A stretch of 64,000 nt of DNA from Hypomesus transpacificus. Its lineage: Eukaryota > Chordata > Actinopteri > Osmeriformes > Osmeridae. Positions 12,991 to 24,958 of this stretch are shown piece after piece (the first letter of the stretch is position 1; each line of letters starts with the position of its first letter). The notes under the pieces were generated by a model. That model was not told where the DNA came from and ran no database searches. It saw only the letters and a list, made by a program, of their open reading frames with translations. The position numbers and the translations under genes are program-made. The stretch covers positions 2,906,064 to 2,970,063 of the forward strand of contig NC_061078.1 in the NCBI RefSeq assembly GCF_021917145.1. The letters are read 5' to 3'.

Positions 12991-15115
12991 GTCTGTTGTC
13001 ACAACGTGTCCCCAGACAATGAGATACGAGCTGAACACTAGCTGCAACTGGTCCTGGCCTCTATGTAATTGGACATCTAGTGGTGATAGGCTCCTGCTAC
13101 CCACATTCTCTACCGCTGCTAAAGTCAGAGTGATCATTACTTTTATCCTGTGCATCATATCTGCTTTCTGTAACCTTGCTGTGTTATGGGCTTCTAATGG
13201 CAAGAACAAGCGCAAGTCCCATGTCCGTGTCCTAATCTTGAACCTAACTGTTGCTGACCTGCTGGTCACATTCATTGTGATGCCAGTGGATGCAGTATGG
13301 AACATTACAGTGCAATGGCTGGCGGGGGACTTTGCCTGCAGGCTACTGATGTTCCTTAAACTCCAGGCCATGTACTCCTGTGCTTTTGTCACCGTGGTGA
13401 TAAGTCTGGACCGCCAATCAGCCATCCTCAACCCTCTGGCTATCAACAAGGCTAGGAGGAGAAACAAATGTATGCTGACTGTGGCATGGTTGATGAGTAT
13501 AGCTCTGTCGGTGCCTCAGGTAAGGTCATGTAATGCCGCTGGTCAAAGCGGTGCTTGTCTGTTTTCATCACAGTCTATGAGGAGTAGTCAAACAGACTCC
13601 TACCTGTGCAACTGATTGCTCTGCAGCTACTGAATATACGTTTCAATAATTTAAAGTGGTCATCCCTTTGAGGTGACTAGAAACCTTTTGAAAAGCGCAA
13701 TTCACATGGTAATTTAAATTGGGGTAGCAATATGTGGGTGGTTTGTGTTGGGTCAAAATTTGAAAGACACAAAATAGAATATCCTTCAAAGTAGGTACTG
13801 TATTTGAGCACATTGAAACATACATTGTGTAAATCTACATCTAGAATCGAAGGCTATACCTTTTGACTTGAATAATATATGACAAAAACATGCTGGAGTG
13901 TCTAAAATATCCCATTTGTCTATGGCTGATTACTTGGCAGAACATTAGAAGTGCACGCATCTGGGAACATTACTCGCTCCTTGGCTTACCATGTGCCCCT
14001 CGCTTGCCAGAAAGATACAAAATATTTGATGAAATACTGAAATATGCTTACAGGTCACTTCATATGTCTGAAATACTATGTTGTGTTGTTCATTTAAATC
14101 CTCAGTTGTTGATTTTCCACAACGTGACCATCACTTTTCCAGAAGAGTTTACTCAATGCACGACACGAGGCAGCTTCTTCATGCACTGGCAGGAGACAGC
14201 TTACAACATGTTTACCTTTTCTTGCCTATTCCTGCTCCCTCTGGTCATAATGATTACTTGCTACACCAGGATTCTCATTGAAATTTCGAGGATGACGAAG
14301 GACAATTGTAAGTGAATCAGCACTGAGAATGCAATCAGATTTGCATCTCAAAAACTCCTCTTTAACACCAATTGCATTAACATCAAAGGCCGCTAATGGT
14401 TGTAAATGTTAAATCTATGTATCCACAGCATCAAATCAATCAAACTGAAGTTTATTAACTGCTAAAATAAACTATGCAATGTATGCTAACAGTATGCCTC
14501 AGCAGCCAACCGTAAATAATTACATCTTTGTCTTCTTTTGTTTTTCCAGTTTCCTCAAATGAAGTGCACCTGCGCCGTTCCAAGAACAACATTCCCAAAG
14601 CCCGAATGAGAACTCTGAAAATGAGCATTGTAATCGTCCTGTCTTTCATCATTTGCTGGACCCCATATTACCTGCTGGGTCTTTGGTACTGGTTTTTCCC
14701 TGAAGACCTGGAGGGAAAGGTCTCTCACTCCTTAACCCACATCCTCTTCATTTTTGGGCTCTTCAATGCATGCTTAGATCCCATCATCTACGGGCTTTTC
14801 ACCATCCACTTCCGTAAAGGACTGAAGCGATACTACCAAAATGCAACTAGAATGTCGGAAATAGAGAATAATACTGCCATCACTGGATCTTTCAGGTGCT
14901 CTGCCACCTCTTTGGCCTTGAAAAGGCATGCCACTGACAGACAAGAAATACGACAACCCAGTCATGTCCAGAAAGAACCAGAACCAATGTCCAGCGCAAA
15001 AGTCAGCTATTTAACCATTTACAATGACCAAGGACGGGTGGATCTCAGTCGGTCCAGTCCTGATGGCTTGGTGTGTGATGAAGAGAAACTTAACATTGAA
15101 TCACTGCAACTGTGA
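12971..15115 (+). CDS. gnrhr: Gonadotropin-releasing hormone receptor (tailed, non-mammalian type)
   Basis: This is a rhodopsin-family GPCR that binds GnRH at the cell surface and typically signals through Gq/11. Three coding exons, 12,971-13,519, 14,106-14,307 and 14,550-15,115, join in phase to give 438 aa. The N-terminus has NxS/T glycosylation motifs at residues 2, 22, 26 and 33. TM1 is near residues 53-74, and the TM2 aspartate (ADLL) is D96. The TM3 end reads DRQ (147-149) instead of DRY. Exon 2 carries the EL2 cysteine and TM5. Exon 3 carries TM6 (CWTPYY) and TM7 with DPIIY at about 327. A cytoplasmic tail of about 99 residues follows, which mammalian type I receptors lack. Both TM2 and TM7 carry Asp, as in fish receptors. 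ATG 12,944 is an in-frame alternative start adding nine residues. The paralogue number (gnrhr1-4) cannot be set. Confidence 0.95.
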
Positions 15116-17719
15116 ATATAACCATATTATATATTAAGTGTTTCCATATCGCGTTCAATTAGTAAAATCCTGTGTAGTCTTACAGAAAAGGAAAATGTGA
15201 GTTGCCTCTGGTGGGGCAATGCCCTTAATGTGTCTCTGAAAAAAGACTAAAATAATTTCACAGGGTTACGTAACATTACATGTGCTTTACAGTATGAGGA
15301 AAATGAATGTCTTGATGTCTTGTGAACCGTTCTTTTCACAAATACGTATTGAGGAGGAAATATGCTTGCTTGTTATTGTGTTCTGTGTCAAATCCAATAC
15401 TGTACATGCTGTTTTCTGAGCTGAGTACATTGGCATGTATTTCATCATGCCCCTTCAAAGCGGGGAGGGGAATTGAGGGGGCATAGCCATGTTTATAAGC
15501 ATGTCAGTTTGGGATCATTCAGTGTTGCCCTCGAAATACGTGCCAGTATTGTGGCACAAACATACTTCTGCTTTTAGTGATCTACTTGGACCCCTCAAGG
15601 GATGACAACATATAATCATTGATGAGTAACACCAAGGTCAGCAAAGAGCATTCATGCCCTGACTACCTGGACTGGGACAAATTCAGTACTCTTGACAGAA
15701 ACAGATAAGGAATGCCCTTTGTTCTGTAACCCCAAGAGGGATATCTCAATGTGCAGTACAAGCTCTCCTGGCTTTAATCAACTGTTTAGCCTGTGATTAC
15801 TGAAATGTATTGTCCTCATTCCTGTCCAGTCCCTCGAGGGGAAAATAAGAAATTAAACCGTTGGTGATAAAAAAGAAAGAAAAAAGAAGAGTACCGATCC
15901 TTTACTAGCACCTGCTGAATTCTGAAGAGCAAAGTGATGTTTAAGAGGTTTCTTTTTGAGTAAAAAAATGCACAAAAACATTTTGTGGCCAAATGCATTC
16001 AATGCTTTCATGTTGAAGACTATCCACAGCATTTAATGGATTTCCTGATACTGACAAAGAGATCCTGATTGAAACTTTAGTTCTCCAAGTTCTACCAAAT
16101 CATGAGGCCTGCACAGGGTGACACTTCAATCTACTTGATAAATGTATTTTTCCAACCTTTAATATAGCAATATTGTCTAATCCAATAGACATCATTATGC
16201 TTTAATGCTCCTTTCACATTGGATATAATGTACAATTTCTCAAACATCGCTTGAATCAAAATGCTTTGTTGAATTATATCTCTTTCAACCCCTTTTAAAA
16301 TCAAAGAGTTAAAGGTGATATTTTTCAAGTCAAACATAACTGAAGAACATTACATTTCTAGTACCCATTCTACAGACACAAGCCTAATTTAAAGCTTGCA
16401 GCAGTGGTTTTCAGCAACCACACATTGCACAAGATGATAGTTAAGGACAATGATAGGGGTTCCCCAAACCCATTAACAGATGTCCTGTGATGGCTAAATA
16501 AGAGCCTTTCGGCTGTAGAGTACTGTGCATCCTGTTAAGGGCCATGTCACACCTTGGTACACTAATCACAAGATGACAGATTCTGCCATTAGGCCTTGAG
16601 GAACGCGCTATTGATGCCATTCTGTCGCCATTGTGTATTTGCTTGTGCAGATTCTGGATCAGGGGCATAAGTGGACATACTGCATTGATGGGGCAGTCAA
16701 GGATGTAACACAGGGAGCTTCCTAATGGATTATGTGCAGCAAGTGACCCTCCTTCAAAATAGGTCACCTCTTTTCATGCAGACATTTCCTACCATGTTTG
16801 TTCACCAAATTGTAAACAATGTTCAGTAATTACGATTGAGTCATAGACAACTCACAAAATGAAACTGTCCATTTGTCACCACCACGTGCTTTGATTATCT
16901 GAAAGTGGAACGGGAATCCAAACACTTCCTCATTGGCTATTGTGGCATATAAGAACACAAGCCACACATGGAAGCATATAGAGTCAGGCTTTTGCAACTG
17001 CAGTGTGGGGTGGCTCGCTTCAATCTCCTGACTCCTGGTCAACATCCATTTCAAGCTGACATTAATTCCTGATAACTAACTCCAATTATTATGTCATATT
17101 TCATGCACAACACGTACATTGATTTGGGACAAATGGCTGAGCAGTATGTCATAAAGCATGCACCAATGAACCACTGGTAAAAAAAGAAAATCCTGAAACG
17201 ATATCATAAACCCTGGTCAAAGGCGAAAAAGATACTGACGAAGAAAAAAAAAAAGACAAGTTTAATAATATGTTTACAACAGGTAAAGCTTCCATACATT
17301 TAACTTAAGTGTACTCCAGATCTCCAGGGAGTGCAGCTCCAGACTGGGCCTGTACATTTAAAGATGCCGTGAACAGTACTGCTGTATTTATTCTTGTATG
17401 AAAACCACCCAGATCCGCTGTAGTGCAATGCCATGTCCGCTAAAGTGCATTACTGTAGGTGGAGGGTAAGCAAGCATGCTGCTGGAGCTGGTTCCAGGTA
17501 TGCGTCATGGCTTTGTTCCTTTCATCAAGAGATTGCACTCTGCACAACATGTTAAGAGAGACAAAGCACTGACTGCATTAATGAAACAGCTTATTGAATG
17601 GGTGAGTAGTTGATAAAACACTAAGTGATGGTATGTAAATCATAGTTTAGAGTTATTGTGGGCCAATAAAGGTAGAATATGATTCAGTTGTGGCCTTTCA
17701 CAATGTTTTCTTATATTGC
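15116..17719. other. gnrhr 3' UTR and tail-to-tail intergenic DNA
   Basis: There is no coding frame here. The left part should be the receptor 3' UTR, but no clean AATAAA is obvious close to the stop codon. On the minus strand, AATAAA at 17,387-17,392 is a candidate polyadenylation signal for wdr93, about 330 bases past its stop. No mobile element is recognised. Confidence 0.5.
17387..17392 (-). terminator. Candidate polyadenylation signal for wdr93
   Basis: TTTATT on the plus strand reads AATAAA on the minus strand, about 330 bases downstream of the inferred wdr93 stop. No better signal was found nearer. Confidence 0.35.
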
Positions 17720-20700
17720 TCAATGAGTTTGTGTGTGGCATCGGAAGTGACAAAATGTGTTCAAGTGGGCAAACCTTTGCTGGAAATAAAGATTGCATCC
17801 ATTCTCCAAATCTGTGAATCTTTCTCTTCTTTGAACCTTCAAATGATCTCTTATGTCCATTCTGTAGGCCTCAACAATCGCTAACTGATGAAAGTGGCAG
17901 GCAAACAGACTGCTGTCTTTTCCTTCTGTACACCCATTTTCACTGGGTTGTTGGTCACCTGTAAATTAAAGAGCAGACAAAGGACCAACGCATGTTACAT
18001 GTTCAAAGCATATATACAGTATATTCAGACTTTGTTCCTACTGTGCATGCACATATTTGACAATTATAATGTATAATACGTTTGTAGGCTATGTGTGTAC
18101 TGGTATTTATTAAACACCATATAAATGAAGGTATAGCTATACCTCGTATGAACAGAGTTTGGTGGACTGAGTCTAGAGTGAAAATTGGACTCCAGGGGGT
18201 AGCCAGCAGATGGGTTGCAGGGAGGCTGATAAAACACACTGTGGTTTTTCTAATGACATCTTGCAAGGATATTGTGCCATTGTTGTGCATGAAACACACC
18301 TGATTACAAAAAAAAAAGATTTAAAAAAAGAAAGAAAGAACAATAAAAATTTTGCAAAATTCAACCAATATGTCAAATGATCCCCTTTCAATAATGACAT
18401 AATGACATAATTTCCCTGTTATGGTACACATCGGGATGAAACCCCTTCTGGGAATACATCGATCCCATCACAATGGAAATACATCAGGCAGTTGGCAACA
18501 AACAGATGTGTGTGTGCAGGCTAATCAACCAATATAACCTCCACCCAAAAAAAACTAATGCTAACAGAAAATGTTGCTTTTTTTAAATTAACATAGTCAA
18601 CTTGTCTCACCAAGCCCAGCAGGAATGGCACAGATTCTGTGACTGTAGGGAGAGTCCTTGGATCTGCAGGTCTAGTCGTTAGAGAAACACACTGGATTAA
18701 ATCTGAATTCTAATTAATTCCGAAGCCAATTCATTTTGAAGCCTTAATACCCCATTAACTGCTTGAACCTTTCTGTTAGTTGTGTGGCATGGGACTCCAT
18801 TCCCGACCCTGTGGTGAGTATGTGGCATGCTCCACTCTTACAAGTAACCAGGAGGTGGATTTTGCATTGAGTTTGGCCCTGGCAGTGGAGGGTTTCCTCA
18901 GAAGACACATGGCGGTAATCCACAAACAACATCCGGCTGAAGGCACTGTCTGCTGACACCGAGAGAATAGGCAGTGGAAGCCCTAAAGAATAGTGGAAAA
19001 AAAAGATAAAGAAAATCCTACAGCACATAATCCTATTCATGTGATGATTTTTTAGTCATAACATATACGAAAGCTTCATAACGGGGGGATTTTAAAGTCA
19101 TCATAATGAATTGGTAAAATAGTCTGTGGAGTCTTTAGTTGCTAAAACGTTGCATAATGCAACTTTGCCTCATAAGCTTTAATTGTAAAAAAAGAAAAAA
19201 AAGGGAAAAAATCATACAATTTTTTTTATATAGAATACTAACATGCTGTATGGGAAAAATTATGAATATGTACATAACTGCTAACAAACATACTCTATAA
19301 ACTGTACTTTATGGAAATGAATATCTGTTAACAAATGAACTCATACTGTGGACTGTTCACTAACCTGAATATCTGTCCCATACAGTAACCAGTTCAGTGT
19401 CCAGTCCAAGAGCAATGTAGTTTGTGCAACTGCTAACAGTGGAACAGAAGATTTCCTGTGCGTTGGGCCACAACACATCTGGTTTATGCTCCATGTCTGA
19501 ATCAGTAACAAGATGTAAATGAGTCAGCGGCTTGAGGACTGCCCTCTGCTGATAGAAAATAGGCCCTACAGTTTGCTACTCAAGACTTCTAATTCAATAT
19601 GGTTCTTATTCAAATCTTGTTGAAAAGGCTTCTTATCTGTTGTGCACAACTGACGGAATGTTATTGAATGAAAAATGCTCTACCAGGCTTATCCTTGGGA
19701 GCTTTGCACAAGAAATACTGAAGAAGATTATGGCTACCAGTCCACCACATGCAGACAGCAACAGGCAGTCCTGCAGAGAAGTGGTTGGGAAAGATACAAA
19801 AAAAAAAAAAAATCTGAAAAAGGTTAATAGACCCACCACAGTTCATATATGAGTACAACTGTGGAATTAAAAGTGATTGAGTAACTGGAAATAATGAATA
19901 AAATACAATTTCCATGTAATCAACCTGATAGGGGTTTTGTCCCTCCATGGACAGGAAACAGACCCCCAGGAAGCAGGAAATGGCTTGTGCAATGGCTGCA
20001 GACAAATGATCACAAGTTTTAATGAAATAGACCCTTAGAGTCAGCAGTTCCTGTAGACCCAGTAGATGGTATAAAGCTCAATGCCAAGTAAGGAATACAA
20101 TCTATAAAAATCAAACCAATAGTCTACAGTAATATTTGATCAATCTAGATGTATTGCACCTTTGACTGTTAAGAATACCGTGGTTGTATTTTTAAACAGT
20201 TGTAGGTCAAATGACTACATTTCACCTTGTTTTTTCCTCTGTGTCCTTTGTTTTGGAGGGGTTAGTAATGAGGTATTTTCTATACATGGACTTGAAAATA
20301 GCTTCCTGATCATCCCATTGGCAACTGCTAATCAGGTGGTTTTGTCCAGAGCCTATCACAGTGCCATCATCAGTCTTCTGTAGAACCTCCAATGGACTTT
20401 TCAATGTGGAACCTAGACAGACCAAAAGGCTTTGCATTACTATGCAAATCAAGTTCACTCTTATACACTGACAAAGCGTTGTCTTATCTTACACACTTTT
20501 ATGTTGACTATGGCAAATTAATCCTTGGTTTTCTCAAATACTGAGGAAATATGACACTATTCCTACCCACACAAGACTATGAACTAGGTTTCTTTGCGAG
20601 GTGATGTGACCACTCCATTCATTCTGTTGAATTAGAATGAGTCAACTTACCTGATTGAGTTTTTGGTGGCTTGATTTTCATTAACATAACAATAGGAGAC

Positions 20701-21976
20701 AATTTTATATCTCCAGTTCCTGGGGGGAGCTGTGAAGAGAAAGATATCAAGAACCAATCTTAGTCCTTTAAGATAATGTCAGACTTTATTGAAGTGGAAA
20801 CTTTCAAATACAGCGAACAATAAGATTGCATGACTAAGCTCTACCTGTTTTTGCAATGCCACAGGAAGCATCTCCAGCTCTTTCAGCCATGACTCTTTGG
20901 GGAAGCGGTAAACTTCAAGCCAGTGAGCACCATGGCCTAGTAAGTTAAATGTTTTTTTAAATATTTTACAAGCTTTGAAATGTAGGACTTGGGTGTTTTG
21001 AGTCACACAGTAACACATAAAGAAAACTGTGAGGTAAACCTTACAGCTCATTGATGCAGATCCAAAATCTCCTCGTTTGGATAATTCAAAATTTGAGCAA
21101 ACATTTCTCTGATTAAAGTCTTCCTGGTGATATAATAGCAGAATAGAACATGGGGTTGTATAATGCTGAATTTCTGCATGATAATTCTTTTCAATACTAT
21201 ACTTACTGTTTCATTAATAACTTTGATCAGGTGGATGCTTTCTGCCTGAAATGCAAAGAGCCTTGCAACACCTGAAATGCATCAAATTAAAAAGAGACAG
21301 TATCACAACCAGGGCTGCCTGTGTATGGTTCTTGAATTGCTTGGAGGCCAGTAAGTTAGGTAAGCACCACATTATAAAAAGGTGATACCCATATCATCCA
21401 GGGCACCAAGTAGATAAGTCATCTCCCCAAGACAAGCGATGTGAAGGGATGTGATTTCCACTCTATCCTCCAGCCATGCTGAGACACAGATAAGAGAGGG
21501 AGAGCTGCTAACAGACAAGCCCTGGGAGTGACCCATAAATATGTATCTGCCATCCTCAGAACAAGTCAAGCAGTTTGTCCTCACGGGAAGCTGCGGCAAA
21601 ACAACAAGTAATTCAGTCCACATACAGAAATAATCGAACTGTCAGACTTAAAAACCTAATTGTTTTAGTAGTTAAGCATTGTCGGTTTTACCTTTAAGTG
21701 ATCTGACAGCTCCACAACTGGGATGTTCCTCTTGGATTGCTCTGCTATCTTAATATTTTCTCTCTCTGAAATAGTGTCCCATGCACTATCAATCAGTCTG
21801 CTCAGGACCTTGTCGATCATTCGAAATGGTTGAGGCAACTGATCTCGGAGCTGGTCTGGGTCTCTCATGTATGATTCATATTCATCATCCGCACCTTGTC
21901 CATTCTCTTGGGGCCCGGGGATATCCACACGACATTTTCTGATGTAGACAGGCATCCTTGGAACAGATATTTGCAT
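17720..21976 (-). CDS. wdr93: WD repeat domain 93
   Basis: The frame was rebuilt from 14 coding exons, all in matching phase: 21,692-21,976; 21,389-21,590; 21,207-21,271; 21,045-21,123; 20,845-20,936; 20,651-20,729; 20,226-20,412; 19,925-19,995; 19,684-19,770; 19,365-19,496; 18,769-18,982; 18,611-18,671; 18,143-18,299; 17,720-17,958. The product is 649 aa, close to mammalian WDR93 (about 690). The N-terminus has the acidic [18 protein letters not shown] block that I associate with this family. Later exons show WD-like strands such as [17 protein letters not shown], then the C-terminal VPFLLGLV and [10 protein letters not shown]. The function of WDR93 is poorly known. The family fold is a beta-propeller, presumably a protein scaffold. 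Exon 4 uses the gtaagg donor at 21,044 because a downstream alternative gives a stop in exon 5. The last exon's end is the least certain. Confidence 0.88.
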
Positions 21977-22532
21977 ACATCTGTCACTGCCAGAACTTGT
22001 GCTATGTTATCAGACAAAATACAGAAACAGTAAGCTACTTAGGCTGGATAGCTAAATGAACAGTAGTTGACGTAGTCTAGCTACTGTACAGTACTGTAAA
22101 CTGTATCTTACTATGCAGTAGAGCTATAACTGGCCTAGCAAGCAAGTAGAGCTAACAGAACGATAATTCCAGCTAACCAAGCAGCTACAAGATGAAACAC
22201 GCACACATAAGTGCTAACTAACGTAATAACGAAATATTTAATTTTGTCTTGAGTTGCATTTTAAATTGAACTGGCCTACTTCTAAAGCGAATCTGACCCA
22301 GCTTTCACCTTGGTTGATTGGTGTGCGTTTTGCCTTTTCCGGAGTGTTGTGAAGGGTCGTCATGACGACACAAATTCGCACAAATCCACACGCACACGCA
22401 CGCACACACACACACAAAGTATACAGGGTACAAACAGGTCCCTTAAGTGGTGGACTAGGTAGAGCTCTAGTTCAAATACGTTGTATTAGGTACGTTGCTC
22501 GACACAGGTTAAACCAACCAGCTGTACTACTG

Positions 22533-22556
22533 CCCCCCCCCCCCCCCCCCCCCCCC
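22533..22556. repeat. Poly-C tract (24 C)
   Basis: An uninterrupted run of C about 0.55 kb upstream of the wdr93 start codon. Its true length may be uncertain. Confidence 0.9.
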
Positions 22557-23027
22557 TCAGGCTGTCACCTGTCTTTGCCTTCACTTAACTGCATTCGATG
22601 AAAATATAGAGTTCTTTTTGGTATGGGTTTATCCAAGTGTATCATCCATACTACACAGAATAGTGTAGTGTGTCCAATAGGCCTACTGTAGGCTATATTC
22701 ACTGACCACAGGTCAATTTAGTGCTATTGTGCAGTCTTAACACAATTATACATTCTTTCCAGGACACAACACAGAACTACTAGTACCTCGCAGTAGACAT
22801 ACATTGTATTATTTTGCATCTGTACACCATGACAAATAAGGGATCACATTTGTAAAATGCTATTTTAAAACAATGCCCATTAAAGCATTTTTGTTTCACT
22901 TCCACAATAGGCTATGTCCTAGGTGGGCTTATCTCCAGACGGATAAACTAACACAGAGCCTGCTGTAACTGAGCATTAGCCTCCCAGAGAATGTCTACAG
23001 TATATGGATCCGTAGACGGGCTCTGGC

Positions 23028-23116
23028 CAGGGGCGTGTCCAGGGGGTGGCCTAGGGTGGCACGGGCCACCCCTGAAATCTGATTGGCCACCCCAAAAATG
23101 TCTGGACACACCGCTG
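23028..23116. mobile_element. hAT-like miniature inverted-repeat element (89 bp)
   Basis: The ends are imperfect inverted repeats, CAGGGGCGTGTCCAG on the left and CTGGACACACCGCTG on the right. The element is flanked on both sides by the same 8 bp, GCTCTGGC (23,020-23,027 and 23,117-23,124). An 8-bp target duplication with CAG...CTG termini is characteristic of hAT transposons. The element has no coding capacity and would have been moved by a transposase encoded elsewhere. Confidence 0.8.
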
Positions 23117-24958
23117 GCTCTGGCATTACGTTGTTTCTCTTTTAACTTTGGCAAACATTATGCCGGAAATATTAGCCGCTCATTTGTGGTCTCACAGTTT
23201 AATATAACCCATAGGCTATAGTGATTTAGGCTGAGTGGTTACCTGGAAATTGGAACATTTTCATTTCACACAATATTTCTGATAACAAATCAGTCATTAT
23301 GACTTGGTTTTCAACAATCAAGAATAATAATAAAGTATATAATAAAAACAATTAACTATTGAAACGTTTGTTGGTAAGCACATTTAAACACTATTTTGTA
23401 TTTGGTGTAACTCCCACACATTTGGATATGTCTGTCCATCATTCAGTGACAACATCACTTTCATCAATGTGTAGTTCCTGTTTGTCTGTCTTATGATCAA
23501 AAAAAGAGTAATATTAAGGCAAAAGGAACCCCAAAATAAATCCTTTCTAAAAACAATAAAAATTTAAGGGCCATCCTAAAACAACACAAATTTAAGTGCA
23601 AAAGTTACGCAGTGAAAGTAGGGCAATGTTTGGTCAATGTTGTTTCATGAACCTCACAACTGCTTAATGAAACAGGGGATATATGTGTATATTTAATGCA
23701 AATATAGTTCTGTTTTAAATGGTATAGGATCTTAGTATCCATAATGGGCACAACTGAAATAGCAATTAGAACCAGGAATGACATTTACACAGGCGATAGA
23801 GACAGAGCGACAGAGCTACAGAGCTGAATGTGTAAATGATGTAAAGAAGACAGACAAGACAGAAATCATGAGCATATGACAAAACAGATCTACCAATATA
23901 ATGTCAAGGATGATGGCAGTTTGTTTTATAAGGCCTCGAAACCCTTGTGGTGAACATTCAGTGCAAAATACTTAATCATAATAAGTAACCATCAAAACAC
24001 TCTCAAATAGATTGGTTTGACACTACAATGCATTGGCAAATCTAACAATGACCTTAACTGATGACCTCTACAATGACTAATGTAAATGTTTCCATCATTA
24101 GTTTTGACAATATGGTATTGTATTAAAACTATTTTCAAATTCTTGAAAATCTGTTTTAATCTTGTTACGGAAATTGAGTTTCACCTGAATCTGCAGCATA
24201 TACTCACTACTTTTGATAGACGTTTAGTGTACCTCACAAACCTCCTCTCCTTGTTCACACCACCCAGTACAAACACACTGATGTCATGTGACATGTTCCT
24301 CACCCCCAAGGCTGACAGGGGGCAGTGCAAAACAAGAAGACAGATCACATACAATAAACAGAACAAGACAGAAGTCCACGGTTCTAAATAAATACATCAG
24401 TAGTTCAAAGAATTTAGAGAGAAAGGAAGACCAAAGTCTCCTATCAAAGAATACCGCAATAACAAAGTGACTGAAAAAGTTGCCAACCAAGTGTTCTTTC
24501 TCTGTGGTGACTGATTTGGACAGGCACAGGGCAACTACTGCACCATTTGGCCTTATGTAATCAGACAGACTTAATTCTGTCTAATTGTTTTATCATCTTG
24601 TCTAGTGAACAGCGCTCTAGGCATGAAGTTGCAGAACAAAAAATTAAAATATTAAAGCAAAACCATTATTGAATATGTTTTGGGAGAAAAACAAAACAAG
24701 GAAGTGGTTTTCTCTGGTATTTTATAGTCTGAACAAACATTCAAAACTAATATGCAAATCAATAACAAAACTAGAAATAGTAGCCTTTTTCTTCTTTGAA
24801 TCAGTATTTAGTGATCCTAATGTTCTGAGTGACGGTGGTGGACCTCTAAAAGGTCATTGGAAAGTTCTAGAGAGCTTTAAAGTGAAAATGCATTTGAAGT
24901 TTGTGCTAATGCTGATGGTTCCATTTCTCTTGCACACAGATCACAGGATACGCCTGCA

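Larger units (their letters stand above)
22000..24958. other. Intergenic DNA between wdr93 promoter and ell 3' end
   Basis: The wdr93 transcription start should lie just right of 21,976. The interval contains a short CA repeat (about 22,380-22,418), a 24-base C tract, an 89-bp hAT-like miniature element, and no coding frame I can support. The 3' UTR of ell should extend leftwards from 24,959. Confidence 0.5.

Noticed and set aside
12964-13467. 167-codon minus-strand open frame
   Set aside because: It is the antisense shadow of gnrhr exon 1.
19661-20005. Alternative frame through wdr93 exons 8 and 9
   Set aside because: It reads well locally, but its phase does not match the well-supported exons 7 and 10. 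The chosen frame joins all exons without a stop.
21034-21044. Later donor (AAG|gtttac) for wdr93 exon 4
   Set aside because: It would put exon 5 in a frame with an early stop. The gtaagg donor five bases earlier keeps the frame.
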